The notes beneath the pieces are model-generated. The model was not told where the DNA came from. It did no database searches and worked only from the letters and a program-made list of their open reading frames with translations. The position numbers were made by a program, and so were the translations under genes. A DNA stretch of 64,000 nucleotides from Shinisaurus crocodilurus (taxonomy: Eukaryota; Chordata; Lepidosauria; Squamata; Shinisauridae): the NCBI GenBank assembly GCA_021292165.1, contig CM037880.1, positions 185,501,970-185,565,969 on the forward strand, written 5' to 3'. Shown piece after piece: positions 1 through 11,577 of this stretch (the stretch's first letter is position 1; every line of letters begins with the position of its first letter).

Positions 1-2767
1 AATTTACTATATATTAAACAAAAACATTACGAATTTGATGGAAAGGGATCCAAACTCTTTGCAAACAGGGTAAAAAAAAGGAGGGACAAAAACAAAATAA
101 ACGCTCTTAAAAACAAACAGGGGAATAAAACATATGACATAGAAGAGATGGGTGACATTTTTGTAGATTATTTTGAAAAACTATACAAAGGGGAAGAAAA
201 AGACAGGAACACAATTAGAAAGTATCAGAGCAAAACAAACATCCCAGGACTAACTGAAGCAAGTAAACAAATCCTAGAACAAAGGATTACGATAGAAGAA
301 ATAACAGAAGCCATTAAAACACAAAAACCCAACAAGTCACCGGGACCCGACGGTTTTACAAGTGAATTTTATAAAGCATATACAGAATTATTAGCCCCAA
401 GACTATTGTCATTATATAATGAAATTCTAGATGGAGCCTCACTTCCCAACACATGGACACAATCCAGAATCATCTTGATATTAAAACCAGGGGAAAATCC
501 GGAGCTCCCAGAATCATACAGACCCATCTCTTTATGAAATATAGATTATAAAATATTTACCACCATATGGGCTAATACCGGTAGATTAAAATTTGTGATA
601 GGAGAAATAATACATGAGGATCAACATGGTTTTATTCCAAAAAGATATATAGCAGATCCTATACGCAGGCTATATAGCATAATAAAATACAGTAAAAAAA
701 CAAACACCCTGTTAGCCATAATTGCTCTAGACTTGTTCAAAGCATTTGACAGTGTTAATTTACAGTTCTTACTGGAGAGCACATCTGTGTACAACTTTGG
801 CCCAAATTTCTCTCACATTCTCAATGCCATATATAACAAAACAACAGCAAATATACGATTCAATTCTTATGATTCACGCCCTTTTCAACTAAATGCAGGA
901 ACCAAACAGGGCTGCCCCCTATCCCCTCTGTTATTCAATTTAGTTATAGAATTTCTAGCAGACAGACTCAGACATAATGACGCTATACAAGGTATACAAA
1001 TTCAAGATCAACCATATTTACTCAGCATGTATGCTGATGATTTGATATTAACAATACAAAACCCAATAGAGGCATTGCCAAGAATTGCAAGATTTCCAAG
1101 CAGCGTCTAGCTTAAAAGTAAATTACGACAAATCTGACTTCATGAGTTATAATATAGGGGCAAACAATCAACTTGACATTTCTAAAAATCTACAAATTCC
1201 TATAGTTCACAAAGCCTTTAGATACCTAGGACTCAGAGTTCAAGTTGCAAAAAACCCAAACAAAACCTTCACACTAAACTATTCCAAATTATGGGAAAAT
1301 ATCAAGAAAGACCTCAAAAGATGGAAAAGATTGAACTTAACCACAATGAACAAATTAGCCACCATCAAAATGATAGTCATACCTAAATTCACATACTTAT
1401 TTTATGTTCTACCCATAGAAGTACCTATGAGATGGCTTAAATCATGGCAAGACACCCTAGAAAAATTTATATTTAATGGTAAAAAAACCACGTATGGCAA
1501 GAAATCTCAGATACAGACCCACCATTGATGGAGGGTGGGGAATTCCATCACTAAAAATATACTATGAAGCTTACCAACTGAGACATCTATTATCATTCAT
1601 GGCAGATAATAAAAATAAACATTGGGTCAAAATAGAATTTTTTTTGTTAGAACAAGATAATCCACACACAATACCCTTTGTCAAAAAACAAATAACACAA
1701 GGTATACAAAATCAACACTCCAACATGGAAATAATATTAAAGATATGGAAATGAAGAAAGGAGACACTGATGCCAGGAATTTCACCATTAATACCACTCT
1801 ATGCACACCCAAATTTTCCCATTAAAGACATACAGATATCTAGAGAATCACTGAAAAATAATAACCTATTGATATTACGAGACTTATATAATAACTCACA
1901 ACCACTACCAAGAGACACATGGAGAAACACATTACGAAATACGGCAATTACTTGGTTACAATGGTACCAAATAAGCTCATTCATTAGACTAGAGAATGTG
2001 AAAAAACAAGGCACCAGAGATCTGACACAATTTGAAAAGATTTTATTAACTTTTACAGATCAGGAAAAAGGATTAATGTCAGACTTATATGCACTTCTGA
2101 TAAAAAACAGACATGGGAAATAGCCTTCCTCTTAAAAGAAAATGGGAAAGAGAATGGGGAATGCAAATAGAAGATGAAGAATGGGAAAATATATGGGATG
2201 AATTCCCATTTAAAGCGATTTCAACAAAATTCAAAGAACTCTCACTGAAAATAATACAAAAATGGCACTGGACTCCTCACAAAATCTCTCATATTAATAA
2301 AAACTACTCTCCCCTATGTTGGAGAGCCTGTGGAGAAACCAGATCACACAAACGTATGTGGTGGTCCTGCAAGCAAGTATCCCGCTTCTGGACAATAGTT
2401 TTCAAAGAAATATCTAAAATTTTAGGGACAGAGATAAATAAAACTCCAGAATTAGCAATATTAAACATCTTTCAAAGAGATAATAAAAATTTATTATACA
2501 AGAACCTAATAAGATTTCTATTACAAGCTGCTAAATTATTAATAGCAAGAGGATGGAAAGATGCCAAAGGGCTAACCATCAATCACTGGTATAATGTGGT
2601 ATGGGAAATTGCATTAATTGAAAAACTAACTCAAAAATTGAGAATTGCAGGGGGGGGGGAGAAAACAAACTCTTTTGAAGCAGAATGGTGGCCTTTTATC
2701 CACTTTTCATACAGAACATCTACAACAAAAATACCTCAAGCCTTCCAGCACATTTGGATGCAATAAA
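1..2767 (+). pseudogene. L1-type LINE ORF2 remnant (endonuclease missing, RT and C-terminus decayed)
   Basis: Reads as the reverse transcriptase and C-terminal part of a vertebrate L1 ORF2. The frame is already open at base 1, so the 5' part lies outside the window. Visible RT motifs are KSPGPDGFTSEFYK (about 335-375), PESYRPISL (about 508-534), GTKQGCPLSPLLFN (about 898-940) and the catalytic MYADDLIL box (about 1027-1050). Near the C-terminus are a Cys/His-rich CWRAC plus WWSC segment (about 2317-2370). The coding sequence is broken: an in-frame TGA at about 535-537, frame changes near 1080, 1500 and 2110, and a stop at 1752. The copy cannot encode a complete protein. Family assignment is confident; subfamily is not determined. 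Confidence 0.9.
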
Positions 2768-2845
2768 CTTACAAATATCCACCTATCACAAAACTGACTA
2801 CTTTATGGACGAAAAAGACTCAGGAAAAGACGCCCAGCCAGATTT

Positions 2846-3395
2846 GTGTTGGTGCGCGTGTGCGTGAGCAGCAGAGTAGCGTGTGCGCATAGGAGATTTA
2901 AAATCCTGTCTGTGTGCTAGCAGAGGCCTGTTATTCCACACACAGATCTTCCAGATCTCAGCTCCCCGCTTTGCTCAGCGTGCAGCGTGTTGTGAAGATG
3001 CCAGCCCAGCCTGCCTGTAATCCAACTTGCTTCCAGCTTCCCTGTTTGCAGATTAATCCATGGAGTCAGGAAACACTCTGTAACACCACAGGTCTAATTC
3101 TACCTGTTTATTCACTTAGCAAGTAAAGTTCTATAGAGTATACATTTCCTAGTTACAGTCCATGTGCAGAGTATAAATGCATAGCAAGCATTACATCCAG
3201 TGGAGTAAGTTGAGCTTCACTCCACCTCAGCAAAGAAGTTACATTGTTGCAGTGACAAAAGTCCAGCAAGAAGAACAAAGGAGAAGAGAGAAAGCAGTCC
3301 TGCCTCTCTCTAAGATGGCTTCAGACAGAAAACAAGTTAGCACTGTCATCAGAACATACAAACCATGTGACTAGCTCATAATGCTCCCACGGTCT
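2846..3395 (-). mobile_element. possible LTR (antisense), inserted in the L1 3' region
   Basis: Not L1-like coding sequence. Read on the minus strand it shows a TATA-like stretch (ATTTATAC, about 3167-3174) and an AATAAA signal about 65 bases further on (around 3104-3109), the order expected in an LTR. I could not find convincing TG...CA ends with a target duplication, so boundaries and identity are weak. Alternative: other unidentified repeat or L1 3' UTR. Confidence 0.25.
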
Positions 3396-3661
3396 AGGCT
3401 TCCCATGCGAAAAACACGAGAACCCAGAAAGACATAACAACTTGTTTACAGCCATTCTGTTCTTCCATGTGTAAACAGTGTGCTACAGCTGGTGAAGTGA
3501 TACATATCACAACAATTTTGAATTTTGGTTCGGGGGGGGATTTACATTGTTCTGATCTAACACAATTTCTGTAATGGATTAGATGTTTTGTTGGTTGTTC
3601 GGTTGTTTTGTATATGTTAAAATTCAAATAAATTAAAAACAAAACAAAACAACAACAACAC
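3396..3661 (+). mobile_element. probable L1 3' UTR and A-rich tail
   Basis: Non-coding. It ends in an A-rich stretch with AAC repeats (about 3617-3661) preceded by AAATAAATT. This resembles the 3' end of the L1 at 46129-51651 (there on the minus strand), which also finishes with a TTTTAAAATTTAATAAAAT-like tail. I infer that this is the 3' terminus of the L1 remnant that begins at the window edge. Confidence 0.45.
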
Positions 3662-5459
3662 CATTCAGCGGAGGTCCCATGCCTCACCTGCAAGGAAGAC
3701 TTCTAGATGACTCAACCAGCTGTAATTGATACTGTAATAATTGGATATGGGTCTAATAAACCAAATTCCAAAAATGGAGCAGTATGAACTGTGTTTGTGT
3801 GCCATCAGGCAACCTTTCCTTTTCCTGAAGTTGAAATAACAAATTGGCACCCAAACAGGAACTTGAACCCTGGATGAACATAATTCAACTGTTACGTTTC
3901 ACAATGATTTCTGATTAGAGTAGGCCCTTTCCAACCAGCTTGGCTTCTCTGCCTTTAAGTTCTTGGAAGAGAATTGAGATTTTAATTTTCTTGTTTTGAG
4001 CCTGAGTCAAAGTGCCTGCCCCTCCTTTCCCCAGGATTCCTGATTACACAAAGAGAACATATATATGCATAGTCTTGCATGTATAGACTCCATCCAAATC
4101 TTCTACTGAACATGTGCAAGCTGGAGGAGGGTCTTGCTGCCTTGATCCCACTAGCCCATCCTGCTCTACATGTTCAGTGTATTTGCCCATCATCTAAACA
4201 GTGGACCAAATGTTAATAAATTATCTGATAAGGAAAAGAAAATTGTTTTCAAAAATTGTGTGAGAGAGATGGGGAGCGAGGAAGAGACCACATTAATATT
4301 ATTATTATCACTTTGGGCATGTTATGTGTAATATTGCAGTCACACCTGTGTGCATGTGTTCCATAATTGTGAAACCCTTAATGCTATTTCACTCCGACTG
4401 GATTCATAGAGTCTGATCTGCCTGCAGAAGTGGGATTTGCATCCTGAGTGCCTTACCTGACCTATTGCCTAGGTGGCTGAGCCCCGCTAACAGTAAAATA
4501 TCTCCCACAAATCCACACCATCGTGCTGTGTAGTAGGGCATTACTGCTCTACTACACAGTCACTTGATACACTGGGGAGGGATGCTCTAGCATGCTATGC
4601 TCAATATACCTAATAAGTACATGTCCATAAACATATCATTTGGACAGCAGAGTTGTTCAAAGCTACTCTTTCTATATTCAGGTAGACCCTAAACCTGTAA
4701 TGTCCAGTACCAGCAAGGATGAGTCCACGGGAGTCTGGAGAAAGTAGGTCAGGCAGTGGTCTGGAGCAGACAGCCAGAGCAGGGACTAATACAAAGGGAC
4801 AGTAGGGTAAAGCAAAACTGGAGAACACCCAAAATGATCCAACTGAATAAAGAGATGAAGTCATAAAGAGACAAACACATGTTTTCAACAAAGGGACAGT
4901 AGCCACTTGAAGGACAAGAGGCAGGACTGGGAAGAAAGAGCAGTCCAAGACAGGACCTTCAAAACTCTGAATAGTTCCCAAGGAAGAAATGACTAGTTCC
5001 AACAAGTTCTGGGTGCTAACTGACCCCTTCTGTATTTCTTGAACCTGACTGCCTCTCCCAGGCTCCACTCACTAGTTGAAGAATGGAGATCCTTAAAGGG
5101 CCAGCCCTCTGCTACTCTATTGCCTCTTCATTATCTCTTGCTAGGTGTGCTATCTGCAGTGGTGAGAAGCCATATGAGGCCTTGGGGGCAAGATGCTGGA
5201 TCCTTAGTGGGGTTCCAGGCTGCAGTTTCTGGGGTTCCTAGCTCAGGGATTTCAGATTCTGAGGGTCTCAGATTCAAATGGTTGCTGGACTTAGGGTCAA
5301 TGTCAGGGCCCAGATCCAGTGTTTCTTTGGGGTGGGGTGGTGCTACTGTCTCCACTGGCCCCTATCAGTGTCAGTGTTCAAGTCACTGCCGGTAGTCTGG
5401 ATCATGACACTGAAACAGTTCAAAGTTTCTGAACCTGATTACCACAATTAGAAACCATT
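3662..5459. other. intergenic, no gene recognised
   Basis: No recognisable gene or repeat family. The largest open frames (for example 4610-5068 minus) show no domain, no splice-supported structure and no family resemblance. A short inverted repeat around 4527-4560 (GTGTAGTAGGGCA / CTCTACTACACAG) could form a small hairpin. Confidence 0.5.
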
Positions 5460-5690
5460 AAATGTTGGTTTTATTTATATGCTGCTTTCCCAACAAATAT
5501 TGGTTCCCAAAGGAGCTTACAGTTAAAATATTGTTGTTTTTGTCTATTAGACACCTTATCAAATTCTCAAGGCATTCTACAAATACAACATTGGTTTAAA
5601 AAAACATCACAATAATACAATAACAATCCAACTTACAAACCTTTAAAAATACAAGATTCAGTGCAAGACTCATAAAAAAAAAAACCCATC
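5460..5690 (-). mobile_element. old SINE/LINE 3' tail
   Basis: On the minus strand the sequence ends in the pattern seen in many reptile LINE/SINE tails: a CTTACA/TGTAAGCTCC box, a CTTTGGGAACC stretch, then a TATAAATAAAA end. It is too diverged to assign. Confidence 0.35.
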
Positions 5691-6000
5691 ACAAAATACA
5701 AGGGTAAAGGTATGTGTTTATATGGCTGGGAGAAGGGGACAGGTGATGGTGAAATTATGGACTTCATTTACAGAAGATAATATTGTTGCATACTCCCTAC
5801 TACCCAAAGCACTAAGACGTCTCAAGGGCAGCACTGCTCAGCACTGGAGACTTATTACATTTTAATAATATTTGCTTTATGAACAAGTAGAGCAGAAGTG
5901 GAGGCAAGCAAAATACAACCTCCTACTAGGCAGCAGATCCATACTCTGCATTCCATAGTATACTCACAAGTCTCTGACTGTTCCAAATGGCTGCTTCTTC

Positions 6001-6026
6001 ACACACACACACACACACACACACAC
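6001..6026. repeat. (AC)n microsatellite
   Basis: About 13 uninterrupted AC dinucleotides. Confidence 0.95.
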
Positions 6027-6089
6027 CTTAAATTATCCTGGAGTGGGGTCACGTAGTACAACAGCTTGTGAAATGGCTTGTGAAACAAG

Positions 6090-7084
6090 TATTTTATTTA
6101 TTTATTTATTTAATACATTTTTATACCGCCAATAGCCGAAGCTCTCTGGGCGGTTTACAACAGTTAAAACCATAAAATACAATATAAAATAAATATAAAA
6201 TTTAAAACCACAGATTAAAAACAAACAGCAGAGCTAGCAGCAGCAGTTACAATAACAGAGTTAAAAACAACTACAAGATTAAGATGAGAGCCAGTGTGGT
6301 GTAGTGGTGAGAGTGTTGGACTGGGACTCGGGAGATCTGGGTTCTAGTCCCCACTCAGCCATGAAACTCACTGGGTGACTTTGGGCCAGTCACTGACTCT
6401 CAGCCTAACCTACCTCACAGGGTTGTTGTGAGGATGAAGTGGAGAGGAGAAGGAAGAGGATTATGTAAGCTGCCTTGGGTTCCTTTCAGGAAAAAAGGCG
6501 GGGTATAAATATAATAAATAAATGATTAAAATGCCTGGGAAAATAGAAAGATCTTCACCTGGCACCGGAAAGAATACAAAGTAGGCGCCAGGCGAACCTC
6601 TTTGGGGAGCTCATTCCATAACTGGGGTGCCACAGCAGAAAAGGCCCTCTTCCTGGTAGCCACCTGCCTCACTTCCTTTGGCAGGGGCTCTCTGAGAAGG
6701 ACTGCTGATGCAGATCTTAGTGTCCGTATATGGGAGGAGACGATCCTTCAGATACCCTGGCCCGAAGCCGTTTAGGGCTTTGAATGTTAGTACCAGCACT
6801 TTGAATTGGGCCTGGAAACAGACTGGCAGCCAGTGCAGATGAGAAAGCACTGGCATAATATGTTCACATCAGCCAGTCCCCATTAACAATCTTGCTACCC
6901 TATTTTGGACCAGCTGACGTTTCCAAACCGTTTTCAAAGGCAGCCCATGTATAACACATTGCAGTAATCCAAAAAAGAGGTTACCAGAGCATGCATGGAT
7001 AACTGTAGCTAGGCTATCTCTGTCCAGATAAGGACGTAGTTATCAGCCTAAGCTGATAAAAGGTGCTCCATGCCACCTAGTGCA
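6090..7084 (-). mobile_element. L2-clade LINE 3' portion
   Basis: The minus strand encodes the conserved C-terminal piece of L2-clade ORF2 (HLHWLPVCFQAQFKVLVLTF, about 6790-6843), followed by the GLFCCGTPVME segment (about 6611-6643). The 3' UTR ends in an ATAAATAAATAAAT run (6090-6115 on the plus strand). It matches the 3' half of the L2 copy at 39900-41714, including the AGCTTAGGCTGATAA region near its 5' limit. A Sauria-type SINE is inserted at 6287-6523. 5'-truncated and inactive. Confidence 0.85.
6287..6523 (+). mobile_element. Sauria-type SINE, full length
   Basis: It has a tRNA-like 5' head (GAGCCAGTGTGGTGTAGTGG, B-box-like GGGTTCTAGTCCCC), the middle block CACTGGGTGACTTTGGGCCA, and an RTE/Bov-B-like tail (AAGGCGGGGTATAAATATAA) ending in AATAAATAAA. 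It is inserted in the L2 copy. The flanks GATTAAGAT / GATTAAAAT are a plausible target-site duplication. Confidence 0.9.
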
Positions 7085-7358
7085 AAAGCTTGTGGAATGA
7101 CTTATAGAATAGCTTCCACAATGGCTTCCACAAGTGGAATCGAAGTATTGAATTTGACACTAGTGCAAGGATGAAATGGGATTTTCACAAGCAGGATTAG
7201 ATTTGCGCTAGCAGAATGACACCATTGTATACTACCCAATGGAGGGCTATTAGCTAGCAGTCTGTTTGACAAAGGAATGCCCAGCCAGTAGCGATAACAA
7301 TATGATGCAGAAGTTAACAGCATATACATTCTAATGCCATAGCATGACATGCTAAGAA

Positions 7359-7593
7359 TTTATTTATTTTTATTTATTATATTTATACCCCGCCTTTTTT
7401 CCTGAAAGGAAACCAAGGCGGCTTACATAATTACTCCTCCTCCTCTCCATTTGATCCTCAGAACAACCCTGTGAGGTAGGTTAGGCTGAGAGTCAGTGAC
7501 TGTCCCAAAGTCACCCAGTGAGTTTCATGGCCGAGCGGGGACTAGAACCCGAGTCCCAGTCTAACACTCTCACCACTACATCACACTGGCTCT
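7359..7593 (-). mobile_element. Sauria-type SINE, full length
   Basis: It is the reverse complement of the same consensus: the tail TTATATTTATACCCCGCC is at the left and the tRNA-like head ACACTGGCTCT at the right. It differs from the other copies by scattered substitutions and a short deletion just upstream of the B box. Confidence 0.9.
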
Positions 7594-7608
7594 CCATGCA
7601 TCCAAAGT

Positions 7609-7773
7609 TCATAGATAGATTCATAGATTCATAGAGTTGGAAGGGGCCTACAAGGCCATTGAGTCCAACCCCCTGCTCAGTGCAGGAAACCAGAGGAGGG
7701 GTCTCCCATCCAAGTAATAACCAGGCCTGACCCTGCTTAGCTTTCCACACTCAGACAAGCTGAGCCAGCGTGA
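7609..7773 (-). mobile_element. 5S rRNA-derived SINE with CR1 tail (copy 1)
   Basis: The minus strand contains a clear 5S rRNA internal promoter: AAGCTAAGCAGGGTC (A box), AGGCCTGGT (intermediate element) and ACTTGGATGGGAGACC (C box). After a CCTCCTCTGGTTTCCTGCA linker it runs into the 3' end of CR1 (GGGGGTTGGACTC, CCTTGTAGGCCCCTTCC, then TCTATGAATC repeats). A second copy with the same junction is at 52029-52194, so this is a dispersed SINE rather than a chance insertion. RNA polymerase III transcription is inferred from the boxes. Confidence 0.85.
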
Positions 7774-8034
7774 CATCCCATTGATTTCAACAGAAGAGAG
7801 ATAAGCAAATGCTTAACCCTCCCACTAATATCAAAGGGATTTGAAAGTTCTCCATTCTGGCTGGATCTTCATGTGTTATGTGTATAAGCTTTCCAGCTGG
7901 AATTTATACAAAGGGTAAGCTTTCTACTTGCTACAGAATTTTTTTCAGAGCCAGCAGAGGGAGTTCTAACACTGCTGTAATTTTTACTGTTGTACTTTGA
8001 AAGGAAAATATTACTTGTGGAAAGAAGCATGTGG

Positions 8035-8278
8035 GGCCAGTGTGGGGTAGTGGTAAGAGTGTTGGACTGGGACTTGGGAGATCCGGGTTCTAGTCCCCGC
8101 TTGGCCATGAAACTCACTGGGTGACTTTGGGCCAGTCACTGACTCTCAGCCTAACCTACCTCACAGGGTTGTTGTGAGGATAAAATGGGGAGGAGGAGGT
8201 TTATGCAAGCAGCCTTGGGTTCCTTGCAGGAAATAGGGTAGGGTATAAATATAATAAATATAAATAAATAAATAAATG
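8035..8278 (+). mobile_element. Sauria-type SINE, full length
   Basis: It has the head GGCCAGTGTGGGGTAGTGGT, the B-box-like GGGTTCTAGTCCCC, the CACTGGGTGACTTTGGGCCA block, and a tail GGTATAAATATAATAAATAT followed by AAATA repeats. Confidence 0.9.
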
Positions 8279-8774
8279 TATGCTTACATGAAACTCTTAT
8301 GGACAAGTTCAGGTATGCATTTTCTGCCCTTGTGTAGAGGAGTTTGCTTATCTGGAAGATGGTCTGTGATCCTCTCCAAACTTTGAAACTTTGATGGGGA
8401 GCTGGAAAACAAACAGGATTTTATTGTACGCTGGTCACTGGTTGTTGTTCCAGTTTCAAGACTCTCTCAGAATGGAGGGTCAGAGGTATTTAAAATCTTT
8501 TCCAAGCCTCATTCTTTAAATAAGGTTGTATGGACACCTTCCTTTCACCACCTGGGGCCAGCTAGGTGGCTTTATGCCCAAATGAGAGTCCCGAGTTTCT
8601 TGCCTTTCCAAGGCAATCCCACTGCTAAAAATAAGGACAGAGGAAGTCACTCCCCTGTTCCTAACATCGATAGCAAAGGATTATTTTAGCAGCAAGAATC
8701 AAAACTGCACCGGGGTGTGTGTGTGAAACTGAGCATTTCTAAGACTAAAATACATCACCTAAATACATTCTAAG

Positions 8775-9119
8775 ACTAAAATACATCTGCCACAGACGGC
8801 CTTCCTTGTCCCATCAGCCAGAGCAGCCAGGCTGGTGGGGACTAGGAAAAGGGCCTTTTCTGTGGCAGCCCCCAAGTTATGGAACTCCCCCCCCCCAGTG
8901 ACCTTCATCATGCCCCCTCCTTGATGAACTTCCGCAGGGCTATAAAAACTTGGCTTTTCAGGCGGGAATATGGGGTGGGTTAGGATTTTTAAAAAACTGA
9001 TAGTGTTTTAATTGTGTTTAAAGGTGTCTTAATGGTGTCTTATCTTGATTGTACATCACCCAGGGTGGCTGGTCCGGCAGGATGGGCGATTTAAAAATTT
9101 AATAAATAAAATAAATAAA
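8775..9119 (+). mobile_element. L2/CR1-superclade LINE 3' end
   Basis: The plus strand carries the C-terminal frame remnant (GGGCCTTTTCTGTGGCAGCC, then ATAAAAACTTGGCTTTTCAG) and a 3' UTR ending in TTAATAAATAAAATAAATAA. It has the same plan as the other L2 copies but is a diverged subfamily; a C10 run interrupts it near 8889-8898. Confidence 0.7.
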
Positions 9120-9237
9120 CTCACCTAAGAGATTACATTTTGATTGAGCAGTATTGAATACAAAGGAGATGATAAAACTTAACCATGATAGCCCATAAAA
9201 CATAAAGATGAAAGAAATGGGGGGAAATCCTAAACCT

Positions 9238-9682
9238 AAGTGTGCAATCCTATGGCCTCTGGACATTGTCTGAAGGGCCATAGGATAGTGGAGATTCCCC
9301 CCTCTGAGGTCGGAGACAGCAGAAGGGGGAGTCGGAGTAGATCTGCTCCTACCCTTCCTTCACAGCCAGCATGGAAAGTACTGCATTGGCTGCCCTGCAA
9401 GGTTGGAAAATCAGCCTCGGCGAGGGGGAAAAGGGGGCATTCTGGTGGGTGGGGAGGGGAGAAGTCCAGAGCAGCCAGGATGCAAGCCTGAGCCTCTTCC
9501 AGCCTCCTTCCCTCTACCTCTGCAGTGCTGTCGCCAGATGGGTAAAAAAGCCCATCTAGCGAAATATGCAGGGTGGGAGGACGGGAAGGATGAAGATTGC
9601 CTCCATTGCTCCTCCCACCATGCATTAATGATCAGAAGCCTCTGAGTAGGGGCTTCTGATCACTGAGGGCACAATCAATAGG
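9238..9682. mobile_element. non-autonomous element with GTGCAATCCTAT ends
   Basis: It opens with TGTGCAATCCTATGGCC and closes with GGGCACAATC followed by ATAGGAT, an imperfect terminal inverted repeat shared with several other elements in this window (see 12239, 14451, 15179, 59551). An inner hairpin AGAAGCCTC/GGGGCTTCT is at 9633-9659. The GC-rich interior gives several spurious open frames and no transposase is present. Confidence 0.5.
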
Positions 9683-10166
9683 ATATTTAGAACTCTGAGT
9701 GCAGTGGGAAGCATAGATCATATACAGATGCATCTCCTCTCTTGAGGCACATCTAGTTTTCCCACCAACATTGCAAAAGAAGGAGGAGGATCTCTCACCC
9801 TCACAAGATGATTAGCCTATTTCAGGAGTTCAGCACCCTAATCATCAGCAGCATGACCTGAACTTTGTCCCAACCCAATTTCTATACTCTTTTAAGACCC
9901 AACTTTTATTTATTCTTTTAATTCTTAATTTAACAGCAGTGGGAGAAAGAAACAGTTTAGCACTGATGCTTCTCACATCTATTTAGGGTCTCCTTGACAG
10001 TTCTCTAATTGCCCTGTGGGTACATGGCTTAGTTTCTGTAGGATGAGGTTGCTGATAACTAGTGTCTACTGACCTCCAACTTGTTCCTTGCCTCCTCAGT
10101 CCCATTTCACACCTTTCTCCCAGAATACCTTCGTCTCTTCACCCTTTGTTGTCCTTGCCTACCACA

Positions 10167-10500
10167 TTAAGAACATGAGAATGTAAGAAGAGCCCTGCTG
10201 AATTAGACCAAGGGTCTATCTACCCCAACATTCTGTTCCCAGTGGCCAACCAGATGCCTATGAAGAATATATGAGCTCAATAGTACGTACTTTCTCACTC
10301 ATGTTACCCAAGAACTGATATTCAGAGACCTACTGCTCCTGATACTAGAGCTAATATAAAACAATCATGACTAGTAGCCACCGATAGCTTTATACCCCAT
10401 GAATTTGTCCAATCCCCTTTTAAAGCCATCTGAATTGGTGATAGGGACATTGGAGAAATCTGCAACTGACTCAAATGAGTTTGGATTTCTAAGAATCATA
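10167..10500 (-). mobile_element. CR1-like LINE 3' end
   Basis: The left end TAAGAACATGAGAATGTAAG is the reverse complement of a typical CR1 3' terminus, followed by AGAGCCCTGCTGAATTAGAC. It continues through TTTTAAAGCCATCTGAATTG to GGATTTCTAAGAATCAT. The same blocks, in the other orientation and split by an LTR, occur at 60500-62046, which supports one family. Confidence 0.75.
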
Positions 10501-10585
10501 TTAGGCCAGTACTTTACCATCTGCACTGGCTGCCAGTCTATGTGCGGGCCTGATTCAAAGTGCTGTTATTAACATTTGTTCAAAA
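10501..10585 (+). mobile_element. L2 ORF2 fragment
   Basis: CCATCTGCACTGGCTGCCAG and GATTCAAAGTGCTGTTATTA match the LHWLP...FK.L.LTF coding segment of the L2 copy at 41171-41260. Only about 85 bases remain before the minisatellite. Confidence 0.65.
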
Positions 10586-10619
10586 TTCCTTAAGGTAGCT
10601 GTCCGCTGTTTTGAATCCC

Positions 10620-11040
10620 TCCATAGGAAAGGTCCCCCGGGACTACATAATGAAATCCCAGCTCCCCTGGGATTACACAATGAAATCCCTGCTCCCCTGG
10701 GACTACCAGCTCCCCCGGGACTGCACAATGAAATCCCAGCTCCCCTGGGACTACCCGCTCCCCTGGGACTACCCGCTCCCCTGGAACTACACAATGAAAT
10801 CCCTGTGTCCCCCCCCCCCGGGACTACACAATGAAATCCCAGCTTCCCCCCACCCTGGGACTACGCAACAATGAATTCCCTATCCCTGTCCCCTCCGGGA
10901 CTACGCAACAATGAAATCCCTGCTTCCCCCCCCCCCCGTACTACACAACAGTGAAATCCCTGCTCCCCCCCTGGGACTACACAACAGTGAAATCCCTGCT
11001 CCCCCCCTGGGACTACACAACAATGAAATCCCTTCAATTC
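10620..11040. repeat. minisatellite, unit about 30-36 bp
   Basis: It is a tandem array of units of the form CCCTGGGACTACACAATGAAAT CCC(A/T)GCTCC with variable C runs (up to about 14 C). At least ten units are present. The right-most units run directly into the Tc1 remnant, whose last visible codons resemble the repeat unit. C-run length varies strongly between units. Confidence 0.9.
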
Positions 11041-11495
11041 ATTGTGGTTTGCGGGCATTTGTTTATGCACAGCTCTCTTAAGGTCCCGCCGTAGCATTTC
11101 AATCTGGTTGAGGTCTGGATTTTGACTGGGCCATTGCAGCACCTTGATTCTTTTCTTTGTCAGCCATTCTGTTGTAGATTTGCTGGTGTGCTTGGGATCC
11201 TTGCCCTGTTGCATGACCCAATTTCGGCCAAATTTTAGCTGTCGGACAGATGGCCTCACATTCGACCCAAGAATACCTTGGTATACAGAGGAGGTCAGGG
11301 TCGACTCAATGACTGCAAGGTGCCCAGGTCCTCTGGCTGCAAAACAAACCCAAATCATCACCCCTCCACCACCGTGCTTGACAGTTGGTCAGAGATGTTT
11401 GTGCTGATATGCTGTGTTTGGTTTTTGCCAAATGTGGCGCTGTGCATTATGGCCAAACAGCTCCACTTTGGTCTTGTCCGTCCAAAGGAGCCCCC
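11020..11495 (-). pseudogene. Tc1-type transposase remnant
   Basis: The minus strand encodes Tc1 transposase motifs: LLWTDKTKVELFGHN, a VMIWVCFAARGPGHLAVIES block, QQGKDPKHTSK (with a DDE aspartate) and NPDLNQIEMLRRDLKRA (with the catalytic glutamate). The N-terminal half with the HTH domain is absent. An in-frame TGA near 11386-11388 interrupts the frame between HKHL and PTVKHGGG. The C-terminus is replaced by minisatellite units, and a C16-type run lies at the 5' limit. Inactive. Confidence 0.85.
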
Positions 11496-11577
11496 CCCCC
11501 CCCCCGGAAGATCTCTTCTGCCTTTTAACAGTTACATACCATACATTCTCCTGGTTCATACTATGTGGCTGGCTCAT

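Noticed and set aside
4610..5395. 152-codon minus frame and 118-codon plus frame
   Set aside because: No recognisable domain and no codon or splice support. Hydrophobic stretches in the minus frame are not enough to call a gene.
7680..7773. A 5S rRNA gene
   Set aside because: Only the internal promoter half matches; the 5' part diverges and the 3' part is CR1 tail, with a second identical chimera elsewhere.
9236..9645. Overlapping open frames on both strands
   Set aside because: GC-rich interior of a non-autonomous repeat; frames overlap in several phases and show no protein family.
10620..11040. CRISPR-like array
   Set aside because: Units are directly adjacent with no unique spacers, in a vertebrate genome; it is a minisatellite.
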